NCBI GenBank assembly: GCA_031549115.1
Contig: JAVBQJ010000100.1
Coordinates: forward strand, 1 to 19,165
Direction: 5' to 3'
Origin: JAVBQJ01 sp031549115
Lineage (GTDB): Bacteria; Verrucomicrobiota; Lentisphaeria; Victivallales; Victivallaceae
DNA length: 19,165 bases
The notes beneath the pieces were generated by a model. The model saw only the letters and a list, made by a program, of their open reading frames with translations, did not search any database and had not been told where the DNA came from. Below are positions 1 through 7,204 of this stretch, one piece after another; within the stretch, counting starts at the first letter, position 1, and every line of letters begins with the position of its first letter. Both the position numbers and the translations under genes were made by a program.

Positions 1-1
1 G

Positions 2-598
2 TTGGGCGAAGCTGATACCGCCGGTATGGTGTGTTATGAAAATACCCCCGAAAAACTCGAAAGCGACGGGTGGCTGAAGCAGGCGGATCTGCTGGTGCTG
101 AACATGATCGCCGGGACCAACGGCCAGCGGCTGCCGGGGGACGCGATGGAGCGGGAAGTCAAGGCGTATGTCGAACGCGGCGGCAATGTGCTGCTGCTGC
201 ACGGCGCCAGCGCCGCCTTCTGGCCGTGGGCGTGGTGGCGCGAGCTGGTCGGGTTGCGCTGGGTGCGCCCGGAGGACCCGGACGGGGTGAAGCCGTCGAC
301 GCATCCGACGGCGCCGTGCCGGCTGGAGCGCTGCAAGAGCCGTCACCCGTTGGCGGCGACCTTGCCGGAGTGGGAAGTGCCGGAGGATGAAATCTATATT
401 GAATTGGAGTGCACCGCGCCGGTGATGCCGCTGCTGCGGGCGACGCTGCCGGAGGGGAGCTTCTGCCAGGCGTACGAAACGGTGACGCTTTACGGCGGCC
501 AGTGGATCGGCTACCTGCCCGGACACAAGCCGGAGGTGACTACGCACCCGCAACTCGTGGAATCCATCCGGCAAATCATCGGTTATTTAAAAAAATAA
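2..598 (+). CDS. ThuA-like domain protein, 5' end outside window
   Basis: The reading frame is open to the left edge, so this is the C-terminal 198 or so residues of a longer protein. The visible part fits the ThuA family (class I glutamine-amidotransferase-like fold, linked to trehalose and other carbohydrate utilisation). It has a beta-strand-turn GGNVLLLHGAS (residues 60-70 as seen), followed by WPWAWWRELVG, a conserved HP (115-116), an acidic DEIY (129-132) and a C-terminal GYLPGHKPEVTTHP. In this family such segments form the open alpha/beta fold, and the nucleophilic Cys of true amidotransferases is usually missing. Here HGAS stands at the nucleophile-elbow position without Cys. The stop is followed within six bases by a structured repeat and then the SDR gene on the same strand, so it probably heads the same catabolic cluster. 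The family call is fairly firm; the substrate is unknown. Confidence 0.75.
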   Translation: MGEADTAGMVCYENTPEKLESDGWLKQADLLVLNMIAGTNGQRLPGDAMEREVKAYVERGGNVLLLHGASAAFWPWAWWRELVGLRWVRPEDPDGVKPSTHPTAPCRLERCKSRHPLAATLPEWEVPEDEIYIELECTAPVMPLLRATLPEGSFCQAYETVTLYGGQWIGYLPGHKPEVTTHPQLVESIRQIIGYLKK

Positions 599-603
599 TA
601 AAA

Positions 604-840
604 TAGAGCCGCGAAGCGGCGGTCTGCACTCCGTCATACGGAGGCGCGGTCCAGCGCGCGAATTGCGCTGGTCGCCCCAGGCGGCATAGCCGCTCGAAAG
701 GGGCGAAACAGCAGGGAAGCGAGCCGGGAGGCGAGCGGAGCCACCCGAGGAAGCGATAGTGGAGATTTTCCGATGACGAAGTCGAGGAAAATCTCCATAT
801 AGAGCGTACGAGGAGCCGCACCAGCGGCTAACATTCACCC
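604..840 (+). repeat. Structured intergenic repeat, copy 1 (chain of hairpins)
   Basis: This is one of two related elements in the window (the other is at 8491-8705, same orientation). It starts at TAGAGC just after an A-rich stretch following a stop codon and ends at AACATTCA, about 25 nt before the next start codon. Stems seen: A 608-612/616-620 (GAA triloop); B 629-634/638-643 (CAT loop); C 651-657/665-671; D 673-678/700-705, holding an extra hairpin 681-685/689-693; E 723-725/730-732 plus flanking pairs 719-720/735-736; F 761-771/786-796 (11 bp, inner GAC-GAA-GTC); G 814-819/824-829 (ACCA loop). Positions 623-656 are identical to 8511-8544. Several stem pairs change in a compensatory way between the copies. 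TAGAGC recurs at 800-805. It may be a structured RNA, a 5'-UTR element or a mobile hairpin element; no protein-coding frame is conserved. Confidence 0.85.
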
Positions 841-862
841 AAAAACAAAGCGAATTCCAACG

Positions 863-1573
863 ATGAAAAAGACGATACTACTGACCGGGGGCACCCGGGG
901 CATCGGCGCGGCAATCGCGCAATTGCTGCTGGATGCGAGCCACCGGGTAATCACCTGCGGCCGCACCGGCAATTACGACGGTCCGGCGGAATACATTCCC
1001 TGCGACATCGGCGATCCGGCCTCCCGGCAGGCTCTGGTCGAGTGCGCTGGCGATGTCGATGTGCTGATAAACAATGCCGGGATTGCGCCGGAAGCCCGGC
1101 TGGATCTGCTCGACACCACCGAAGCCAGTTTCGACCGGGTGATGAACGTCAACCTCAAAGGTCCGTTTTTTCTGACCCAGCTGGTGGCGCGCCGGATGGC
1201 GGCCGCGCCGCGTCCGGGCCAGATGATCGTCAATATCGGTTCGGTTTCCGCCACGGTCGCCAGCGTCAGCCGCGGCGAATATTGCCTGAGCAAGGCCGGA
1301 GTCGCAATGGCGACGCAGCTGTGGGCGGTACGGCTGGCCGAATACGGCATTCCGGTCTACGAAATCCGTCCCGGCGTAATCCGGACCGATATGACCCGCG
1401 AAGTCACCGCCAAATACGACCGGCTGATCGCCGGCGGACTGACGCTGCAGCGCCGCTGGGGAAGTCCCGAAGATGTCGCCAGGGCAGTCAAAATGCTGGT
1501 CGATGAGGCATTGCCGTATTCGACCGGCCAGGTCATCCAGGTGGACGGGGGCATGTGTGTCGAACGTCTTTAA
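863..1573 (+). CDS. SDR-family NAD(P)-dependent oxidoreductase
   Basis: This is a 236-aa classical short-chain dehydrogenase/reductase, the usual length for the family, resembling 3-ketoacyl-ACP reductases and sugar/polyol dehydrogenases. Visible motifs are the nucleotide-binding TGGTRGIG (residues 8-15), the Asp of CDIGD (48), NNAG (70-73), Asn97, catalytic Ser127, and the Y140-x3-K144 pair in YCLSK, with the usual 13-residue Ser-Tyr spacing. The C-terminus ends in the typical TGQVIQVDGGM. It should interconvert a hydroxyl and a keto group in the cytoplasm. The ATG at 863 starts exactly at the Rossmann strand, but no good Shine-Dalgarno is visible upstream, where structured repeat copy 1 ends 22 nt away. 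Its 3' end overlaps the next gene by 17 bases, so the two are probably translationally coupled. The substrate is not determinable. Confidence 0.93.
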   Translation: MKKTILLTGGTRGIGAAIAQLLLDASHRVITCGRTGNYDGPAEYIPCDIGDPASRQALVECAGDVDVLINNAGIAPEARLDLLDTTEASFDRVMNVNLKGPFFLTQLVARRMAAAPRPGQMIVNIGSVSATVASVSRGEYCLSKAGVAMATQLWAVRLAEYGIPVYEIRPGVIRTDMTREVTAKYDRLIAGGLTLQRRWGSPEDVARAVKMLVDEALPYSTGQVIQVDGGMCVERL

Positions 1574-3356
1574 CACCGTCATCGTCGGCTCCGGCGCCGC
1601 CGGACTTGCCGCGGCCTGCCGGTTGTTCGACGCCGGCGTCACCGCGATCGCGGTGGTGACCGAAGGACTGCGCCACGGCACCTCGATCAATACCGGCAGC
1701 GACAAACAAACCTACTACAAGCTCGGCCTCGGCGGCGTCACGCCGGATTCTCCGGCGGCGCTGGCGCAAACGCTGTTCGACGGCGGCTCCATGGACGGCG
1801 ATATCGCCTGGGTCGAGGCGGCCAATTCGACGCGGGCGTTTCTGAAATTGGTCGAACTGGGAATCCCGTTTCCGCAGGATGCCTCCGGCGCCTTTCCGGG
1901 ATACAAAACCGACCACGATCCGGCGGCGCGCGCCACCAGCTGCGGCCCGTATACGTCGCGCGAAATCTGCGAAGCCTGGATTCGCGAACTCCGGTTGCGC
2001 CGCATTCCGGTGTACGAAAACTGCCGTGCCGCCGCGATTGCCACCGTAAACGGCCGTGCCGCCGGCGTATTGGCCTGGGACCACGGCGAACTGCACGAAT
2101 TCCGTGCCGAAAATGTGATTTACGCGGTCGGCGGCCCCGGCGCGCTCTACCGCAACAGCGTTTATCCGGCGCTGCAATATGGCGGTATCGCCCCGGCGCT
2201 GTACGCCGGAGCGGCGGCCAAGAACCTGCCCGAATCGCAATTCGGTCTGGCCTCGGTGCGCTTCCGATGGAATGTCTCCGGCTCCTACATGCAAGTGCTG
2301 CCGCGGTTGATCTCCCGCGCCGCCGACGGGATTTCCGATGAACGCGAACTGACCGCTCCGGAACTTTTTCTGAAAGGTTACCAGTGGCCGTTCGATGTCC
2401 GCAAAGCCTCCGACGGCTCCTCCCGGATCGATTTAATGGTCTACGAGGAAACCGAAGACAAAAACCGGCGCGTCTATCTCGACTTCACCCGCAACCCTTC
2501 CGGCTTCGACTGGACAACCCTGCCGCCGGAGGCGCGGGAGTATCTCGAGCGTTCCGGCGCCACCGCCGCGACACCGGTCGAACGTCTGGCGCAGCTCAAT
2601 CCGGCGGCAATCCGGCTGTACGAAGAGCACGGCATCCATCTGGTCGCCGAACCGTTGGAAATCGCGGTCTGCTTTCAGCACAACAACGGCGGCCTGGCCG
2701 GGAACATCTGGTACGAATCGCCGACACTGCCGCATTTTTTCGCCATCGGCGAAGCCAACGGTTCGCACGGCGTCTACCGCCCCGGCGGCGCGGCGTTGAA
2801 CGCCGGACAGGTCGGCGCCCTGCGTGCTGGCCAATTCATCGCCGCCCGTTACCGGGAAGGGACATTGACCGGCGCCGACTTCGACGCCGCTTTCGCCCCC
2901 TGCCGGGCACGCTGGGAAGAGTTTCTCCGCGGCCCCGGATTCGACTGGCGGCGGGAGTTGAGCGAATTGCAGCGGCGCATGAGTTTTGCCGGTGCCCATC
3001 TGCGTGACGGGAGCCGCCTTGCGGACGCGGTTCCGGAGGCATGGGCGCAGTCCGTCCGGCTCGAAGCCGCCGGGGGCGCCTCCCGCGAGGAAGTCACCGT
3101 CTGGGATCTGGCGGTCACGCACGCCGCCTATCTGGACGCGCAGCTCTTTTACGTGCGTTCCGGTGTCGGATCGCGCGGTTCGGCGCTGGTGCCGGAACAA
3201 CCGGAAAACCCGGTTTACCGGACGCAGATACTCGAAAGCCGTTTGCATGAACACCATTGGCGTCCGGTGCGGCCATTGCCGCGGCGGGAGGCCTGGTTTG
3301 AAACCGCATGGCGGGATTACACCGCCGGAAAGATTTATGATCATGTCGAATTATAA
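1557..3356 (+). CDS. FAD-dependent oxidoreductase, fumarate reductase/SDH flavoprotein-like
   Basis: This 599-aa flavoprotein has an N-terminal dinucleotide-binding GSGAAG (G11, G13, G16) and an AVGGPGALY segment near 190. The C-terminal FAD-domain block holds HNNGG (375-379), FFAIGEANGSHG (394-405) and YRPGGAALNAGQVGALRA. A helical C-terminal region (about 440-599) with SRGSALV resembles the SDH/FRD flavoprotein C-domain. I chose GTG 1557 because it places the Rossmann strand at the very N-terminus and has GGACGGGGG (1543-1551) at good spacing; an upstream start would run inside the SDR gene. It overlaps the SDR gene and is itself overlapped by the OYE gene. By family it transfers hydride to or from a C-C bond or an alpha-hydroxy/keto substrate. 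It is not a respiratory SdhA/FrdA, since no iron-sulfur or membrane subunit gene lies nearby. Partnership with the adjacent OYE is inferred. Confidence 0.88.
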   Translation: MSNVFNTVIVGSGAAGLAAACRLFDAGVTAIAVVTEGLRHGTSINTGSDKQTYYKLGLGGVTPDSPAALAQTLFDGGSMDGDIAWVEAANSTRAFLKLVELGIPFPQDASGAFPGYKTDHDPAARATSCGPYTSREICEAWIRELRLRRIPVYENCRAAAIATVNGRAAGVLAWDHGELHEFRAENVIYAVGGPGALYRNSVYPALQYGGIAPALYAGAAAKNLPESQFGLASVRFRWNVSGSYMQVLPRLISRAADGISDERELTAPELFLKGYQWPFDVRKASDGSSRIDLMVYEETEDKNRRVYLDFTRNPSGFDWTTLPPEAREYLERSGATAATPVERLAQLNPAAIRLYEEHGIHLVAEPLEIAVCFQHNNGGLAGNIWYESPTLPHFFAIGEANGSHGVYRPGGAALNAGQVGALRAGQFIAARYREGTLTGADFDAAFAPCRARWEEFLRGPGFDWRRELSELQRRMSFAGAHLRDGSRLADAVPEAWAQSVRLEAAGGASREEVTVWDLAVTHAAYLDAQLFYVRSGVGSRGSALVPEQPENPVYRTQILESRLHEHHWRPVRPLPRREAWFETAWRDYTAGKIYDHVEL

Positions 3357-4734
3357 GAAAATCGTCGAATTGAAAAACCCGGCCGAATTCCGGAGCTTCA
3401 TCCGGGAGGCCGGTTGGGATATTCCCTGCGGCGCCGAAACCGTCGCAGCCTTTGCCCGGCCGTTGCCTTACTGCGGCCGTACGCTGGCGAACCGGTGGGC
3501 GATTCTGCCGATGGAGGGGTGGGATTGCCTGCCGGACGGGACGCCGTCGGATCTGACCGCGCGCCGGTGGCTGCGCTTCGCCGGCAGCGGCGCCACTCTG
3601 ATTTACGGTACCGAGGCTGCCGCGGTGATGCCGGAAGGGCGCAGCAATACCCGGCAATTGTGGATCGCGCCGCACACGGCCGATGCGATTGCCCGACTGG
3701 TTGAAGCGATGCGCGCGCGCGCCGACGGCCTGTACATCGGTTTGCAGTTGACGCATTCGGGGCGTTATTCGCACCCGAACGACGACCATATGCTCGAATC
3801 CCGGACCGCCTACCGCCATCCGCTGCTGGACCGGAAGTTCCACAACGACGCTTCCAACGTGGTCGACGACGGCGAAATCCGCCGGATTATCGACCGCTTC
3901 ATCCAGGCGGCCAAACTGGCGCAACGGGCCGGATTCGACTTCGTCGACATCAAACATGCGCATGGTTATCTCGCGCATGAACTGTTGAGCGCGGTCGACC
4001 GTCCCGGCGACTTCGGCGGCAGCTTTGAAAACCGCACCCGTTTCTTCCGCGAAGTCGCCGCAGGCATTCAGGCCGAAGCACCGGGGCTGGAAATCTCGCT
4101 GCGGCTGAGCTTCGCCGATTTCGTGCCGTTCGAAAAGGGCCCCGACGGCGCCGGCCGCCCGATGGACTGGTCCGGCCGCTACCCGTATGCCTTCGGCGGC
4201 GACGGTACCGGCTTCGGCTGGAATTTCGACGAACCGGTCCGGTTCCTCGAAATGGCGCGGAACTATGGCGTCGGCATGGTCTGCGGCACCATCGGCAGCC
4301 CCTACTACAATCCGCATATCCAGCGTCCGGCCTATTACCCGGTCACCGGCGGCTACCTCCCCCCTGAGCATCCGTTGCGCAACGTCGCCCGTCACATCGA
4401 AGCCGCCGCCGCGATCAAGCAGCGCTGCCCATGGCTGACGGTGATCGGTTCGGGGTATACGTGTTTGCAGGAGTACCTCCCGCTCGTCGGCGCCAGCGTG
4501 CTCGAAGCGGGCCTCGCGGACTTCATCGGCATCGGCCGCATGGTCCTGTCCTACCCCGAAATCTGCGCCGACACCCTCGCCGGAACTCCGCTCGACCGCC
4601 GCCGCATCTGCCGGACCCTCGGCGACTGTACCTCCGCACCGCGCAACGGCCTGATTTCCGGTTGCTACCCGCTCGACGACTTCTACAAACGCAAACCCGA
4701 AGCCATACAGCTGCGGGAGTTGAAAAAACAGTAA
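3337..4734 (+). CDS. Old-yellow-enzyme family NADH:flavin oxidoreductase
   Basis: This 465-aa FMN TIM-barrel protein of the OYE / 2,4-dienoyl-CoA reductase class reduces activated C=C bonds. Motifs: LPMEGWD near 57, QLTHSG (137-142), HAHGYLAHELLS with His207/His209 (the substrate-anchoring pair), FGGSFENRTRFF (226-237), and IGIGRMVLSYPE (397-408) at the phosphate-binding end. The C-terminus holds C425-x5-C431-x11-C443, at the place where dienoyl-CoA reductases carry four iron-sulfur ligands; only three Cys are visible. It lacks the C-terminal FAD/NAD domains of the roughly 650-aa dienoyl reductases, and a separate FAD protein is encoded just upstream. ATG 3337 and ATG 3343 are both possible, with GGAAAG at 3327-3332 serving either. 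The gene overlaps its upstream neighbour by 20 bases. Confidence 0.9.
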   Translation: MIMSNYKKIVELKNPAEFRSFIREAGWDIPCGAETVAAFARPLPYCGRTLANRWAILPMEGWDCLPDGTPSDLTARRWLRFAGSGATLIYGTEAAAVMPEGRSNTRQLWIAPHTADAIARLVEAMRARADGLYIGLQLTHSGRYSHPNDDHMLESRTAYRHPLLDRKFHNDASNVVDDGEIRRIIDRFIQAAKLAQRAGFDFVDIKHAHGYLAHELLSAVDRPGDFGGSFENRTRFFREVAAGIQAEAPGLEISLRLSFADFVPFEKGPDGAGRPMDWSGRYPYAFGGDGTGFGWNFDEPVRFLEMARNYGVGMVCGTIGSPYYNPHIQRPAYYPVTGGYLPPEHPLRNVARHIEAAAAIKQRCPWLTVIGSGYTCLQEYLPLVGASVLEAGLADFIGIGRMVLSYPEICADTLAGTPLDRRRICRTLGDCTSAPRNGLISGCYPLDDFYKRKPEAIQLRELKKQ

Positions 4735-4771
4735 CCGGCGCTCCCGGAAAAATCGATCCCCTCCCCCCCCG

Positions 4772-5494
4772 TCACTCGTCCGAAAGCAGAATCATCTTTG
4801 CCGGGTCGAATTCGGCATAGGTGACAAAGCTGGGGCGGCCGATTTTGGAGCGGTCGGCGAGAATCAGGACGCGATCGGCGTTGCGGATCACGGTCTGGGC
4901 GATGCGGGCGGTGTCGGCGTCGGTGGCGGTCAGGGCGCCGGATTCGGCGATGCCGTCGGTACCGAGGATGGCGGTGGTGAAGTGATAATTTTCCAATTGC
5001 CCGAGGACACCGGGACCGGCGAGGTCGAAACGTTCCGGACGGATCTGGCCGCCGGTCAGGAGCACCGGACAGAACTGCGCCAACGTTTCGGTGTAAGCCA
5101 GCGAAGTGGTGATCGTCACCAGGTCGGTGATTTCGCGCTGCCGCAAACGCTGCGCCAACGCGTTGCCGCAGGCGCGGGTGGTGGTGCCGGAGTCGAGGAA
5201 AATGCGTTCGCCGCTGCCGACAAGGGCGGCGGCACGGCGCCCGATCGACTCTTTTTCGCGCACCCGCAATTGCTGTTCGCGGCCGAACGAGTACGGATTT
5301 TCCGGCGCCGGGAAGGCGCGGACGCCGCCATGAAAGCGCAGCAAACGCCGCTCCGCCTCGAGTTCGGCGAACAACCGCCGGACCGTGGCTTCGGAGACGC
5401 CGAGCCCGGTCACCGCCTGTTCGACCGTCAGGACATCCCCGGCGGCAAGCAGCTCCAGAATTTTTTCCTTGTTGTGCAAACGTTTCTTCGTCAT
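4772..5494 (-). CDS. DeoR-family transcriptional repressor
   Basis: This 240-aa DeoR/GlpR-type regulator has an N-terminal winged helix-turn-helix (about 5-58; VSEATVRRLFAELE is the recognition region, ending in LLRFHGGV) and a C-terminal sugar-phosphate sensor domain. The sensor domain shows the family signatures DSGTTT (101-106), LGTDGI (177-182) and ADRSKIGR (213-220). Such proteins usually repress a neighbouring sugar operon and release DNA when a phosphorylated sugar binds. It is divergently transcribed from the aminotransferase-kinase operon, and an FGGY kinase in that operon could produce the inducing sugar phosphate. The start is ambiguous: ATG 5494 (MTKK) fits the family best, while an in-frame ATG at 5506 would add four residues. 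Its stop lies 37 bases from the convergent OYE stop, and I see no convincing terminator hairpin between them. Confidence 0.93.
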   Translation of the reverse strand: MTKKRLHNKEKILELLAAGDVLTVEQAVTGLGVSEATVRRLFAELEAERRLLRFHGGVRAFPAPENPYSFGREQQLRVREKESIGRRAAALVGSGERIFLDSGTTTRACGNALAQRLRQREITDLVTITTSLAYTETLAQFCPVLLTGGQIRPERFDLAGPGVLGQLENYHFTTAILGTDGIAESGALTATDADTARIAQTVIRNADRVLILADRSKIGRPSFVTYAEFDPAKMILLSDE

Positions 5495-5576
5495 ACCGTA
5501 TAGCATACCACACTTTCGCCGGAAAACAATCGGAAGAAACGTTTTTTTCTGCATTTTTGATCGATTCAATCAATTT

Positions 5577-5595
5577 TGTGATTATTTCAATCACA
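5577..5595. promoter_or_regulatory. Candidate operator, inverted repeat upstream of the -35 box
   Basis: A perfect 7-bp inverted repeat, TGTGATT and AATCACA, is separated by five bases (ATTTC) and ends six bases before the -35 hexamer of the promoter at 5602-5629. A further half-like TTCAATCA occurs at 5565-5572 and again at 5586-5593. The place and symmetry suit a binding site for the divergent DeoR repressor or an activator. This is inferred from position and symmetry only. The TGTGA-N9-TCACA spacing is wrong for a CRP site. Confidence 0.45.
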
Positions 5596-5601
5596 TAGAA
5601 C

Positions 5602-5629
5602 TTGACAAACGGGCAAGTTACGCTATACT
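5602..5629 (+). promoter_or_regulatory. Sigma-70-type promoter of the aminotransferase-kinase operon
   Basis: A perfect TTGACA (5602-5607) and near-consensus TATACT (5624-5629) are separated by 16 bases and stand 26 bases before the start codon at 5656. A good Shine-Dalgarno (GGAG, 5644-5647) follows. The surrounding 149-base gap is strikingly AT-rich compared with the genes. TTACGCTAT occurs twice, at 5618-5626 (overlapping the -10 box) and at 5649-5657 (overlapping the ATG), 31 bases apart; this could be a second repressor contact. Confidence 0.75.
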
Positions 5630-5655
5630 AAATAATAAACTCTGGAGATTACGCT

Positions 5656-7203
5656 ATGCTGAAAAATCTGAAACTGTCGTTGTCGGATCTGTTGGGAGAG
5701 GCGTATACCGACGCCGTGAGCGCGGCGCAGACGGCGCTGACCGGACGGCCGCAAGAGGAGTTCGCGGCGCTGGCGCACCAACGGATTGAATTTTACCCGG
5801 ATTGGTTCGCGCGGCGCGCCGACGAACTGGCGCTGCGCTCGGGCGAGGTGGTGGCGATACCGTTCGCCAATACCAACGACGGCGCGCCGACGGATTCGTT
5901 CCGGGCGGCGCAACATGCCGCGATGGCGCCGGTGGCGGCGTTCGGCTGCACCCGCCTCGGCGAAGACGGGCGGGCGTACTTCATCGGCAAGAGCGAACAC
6001 TACCACGCATCGCTCGGCCACCAATTCCCCGGCTACGAGCTGCTGCAGCTGGCGCACAGAATGGGGATTCCGAACGCGACCCACAACAACACCCGCGGCT
6101 TCATCACCCGGACGGCGGAGCGGGAAATCGTCCGGCTCGCAAACCGGCTCGACCTCGGCGACGCTGCCGGGCTGGAGGCGGTACTGCGTTCGGAGGATCC
6201 GCAGGTTTTGAACCGGGTCATCAATCTGGAGACTGGCAGTCTCGCGGTCGAGAGTGCGTTGAAAATGATGCTGCACCGCTTTTACCGGCTGCAGGAGCCG
6301 GCGCCGGCGCCGCGCTATGCCGGACGGCAGCCGGTTTTCCTGGTGCTGGCCGACCATGCCGGCGGCAAGCAGGCAAATTACCACGGGACGACGATCCTGA
6401 CCCAGTGCCTGCGCGGGATGTGGCCGGAGTTCGCCGCCGGAATGGAGGAGCGCGGATTGTTCCGGATCGAGGCGATACGGATCAACGACATCGGCGACTT
6501 CGAACGCAAACTGGAACGCTGGGACCGGGGCGAAACCAAGGTCGCCGGTTTCTTTCATGAATTGGTATTGATGAATTACGGCGGCATCCGTTTGACCGAA
6601 GCATTCGTCCAGCGCGCCCACGCGGCGTGCCGCGCCCACGATGTGCCGGTGATGGTCGATGAAATCCAATCGTGCATGTGGGGGAAAGAACAATTCCTGT
6701 ATCTCGATTACGGCATCACCCCCGACTTCGTTTCGCTCGGCAAGGGCTTCCCCGGCGGGCAATACCCGGCGTCGCGGATACTGACCAACCGCCGGATGGA
6801 CAGCCTGAATCAGTTCGGCGCGCTGGTCACCAATGGACAGGAGGAGCTGGCCGCCCTCGCCTATCTGGTCACGATGCGCTTCGCCGAAGCCAACCGCGAC
6901 GCGATCGCGGCGCATGGAGCATATTACCGGCGGCACGCCGAAGCGCTGCTGGCAGAATTTCCGGCGCGGTTGACGGCAATCGAGGGTGACGGACTGATGA
7001 CCACCTTCGTCTTTCACCGGGGCGAAGACGCGCTGGAGTTTTCGCGGCAGATGAATGCGTCGGGGATCGACGTCAGCGCCCAGAGCTACAAGGCCGACTG
7101 CCCGCCGGTGGCGTTGACCAAGCTGCCGCTGATCACCACGCCGGTCATGATCGACGAAATCACCGGACGGATGCGCAACATCCTCCGTCAGCTGGGGAAA
7201 TAA
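5656..7203 (+). CDS. Class III PLP-dependent aminotransferase-like protein
   Basis: This 515-aa fold-type I PLP enzyme is related to acetylornithine/4-aminobutyrate-type class III aminotransferases. Key segments are NLETGSLAVESALKMM (190-205, the cofactor-phosphate/Glu-Ala region), DEIQ (335-338, whose Asp binds the pyridine nitrogen), and SLGKGFPGGQYP (360-371), where Lys363 should form the Schiff base. GALVTNGQEELAALA (388-402) matches the Thr/Asn phosphate-contact region. It is longer than typical members (about 430 aa) because of an extended N-terminus of about 110 residues that I cannot assign. It is the first gene of the + operon, with GGAG eight bases before the ATG, and its stop is separated by one base from the kinase start. 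Transfer of an amino group to or from a keto-sugar or keto acid is plausible; the substrate is unknown. Confidence 0.87.
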   Translation: MLKNLKLSLSDLLGEAYTDAVSAAQTALTGRPQEEFAALAHQRIEFYPDWFARRADELALRSGEVVAIPFANTNDGAPTDSFRAAQHAAMAPVAAFGCTRLGEDGRAYFIGKSEHYHASLGHQFPGYELLQLAHRMGIPNATHNNTRGFITRTAEREIVRLANRLDLGDAAGLEAVLRSEDPQVLNRVINLETGSLAVESALKMMLHRFYRLQEPAPAPRYAGRQPVFLVLADHAGGKQANYHGTTILTQCLRGMWPEFAAGMEERGLFRIEAIRINDIGDFERKLERWDRGETKVAGFFHELVLMNYGGIRLTEAFVQRAHAACRAHDVPVMVDEIQSCMWGKEQFLYLDYGITPDFVSLGKGFPGGQYPASRILTNRRMDSLNQFGALVTNGQEELAALAYLVTMRFAEANRDAIAAHGAYYRRHAEALLAEFPARLTAIEGDGLMTTFVFHRGEDALEFSRQMNASGIDVSAQSYKADCPPVALTKLPLITTPVMIDEITGRMRNILRQLGK

Positions 7204-7204
7204 C

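Noticed and set aside
576..838. Minus-strand open frames across repeat copy 1 (up to 83 codons), with similar ones across copy 2 (8205-8703)
   Set aside because: The peptides agree only in short blocks that swap reading frame between the copies because of indels, while stem pairing is preserved. This is the pattern of a non-coding structured element.
1473..1556. Earlier in-frame starts for the FAD flavoprotein
   Set aside because: They would add residues before the dinucleotide-binding strand from within the SDR gene and lack a ribosome-binding site as good as the one before GTG 1557.
4735..4771. Terminator between the convergent OYE and DeoR genes
   Set aside because: Only a C-rich run (eight C at 4763-4770) is present; no stable stem or T-run is visible.
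5577..5595. CRP-type binding site
   Set aside because: The half-sites TGTGA and TCACA are present but nine bases apart instead of six, so the geometry is wrong. It is kept only as a generic operator candidate.
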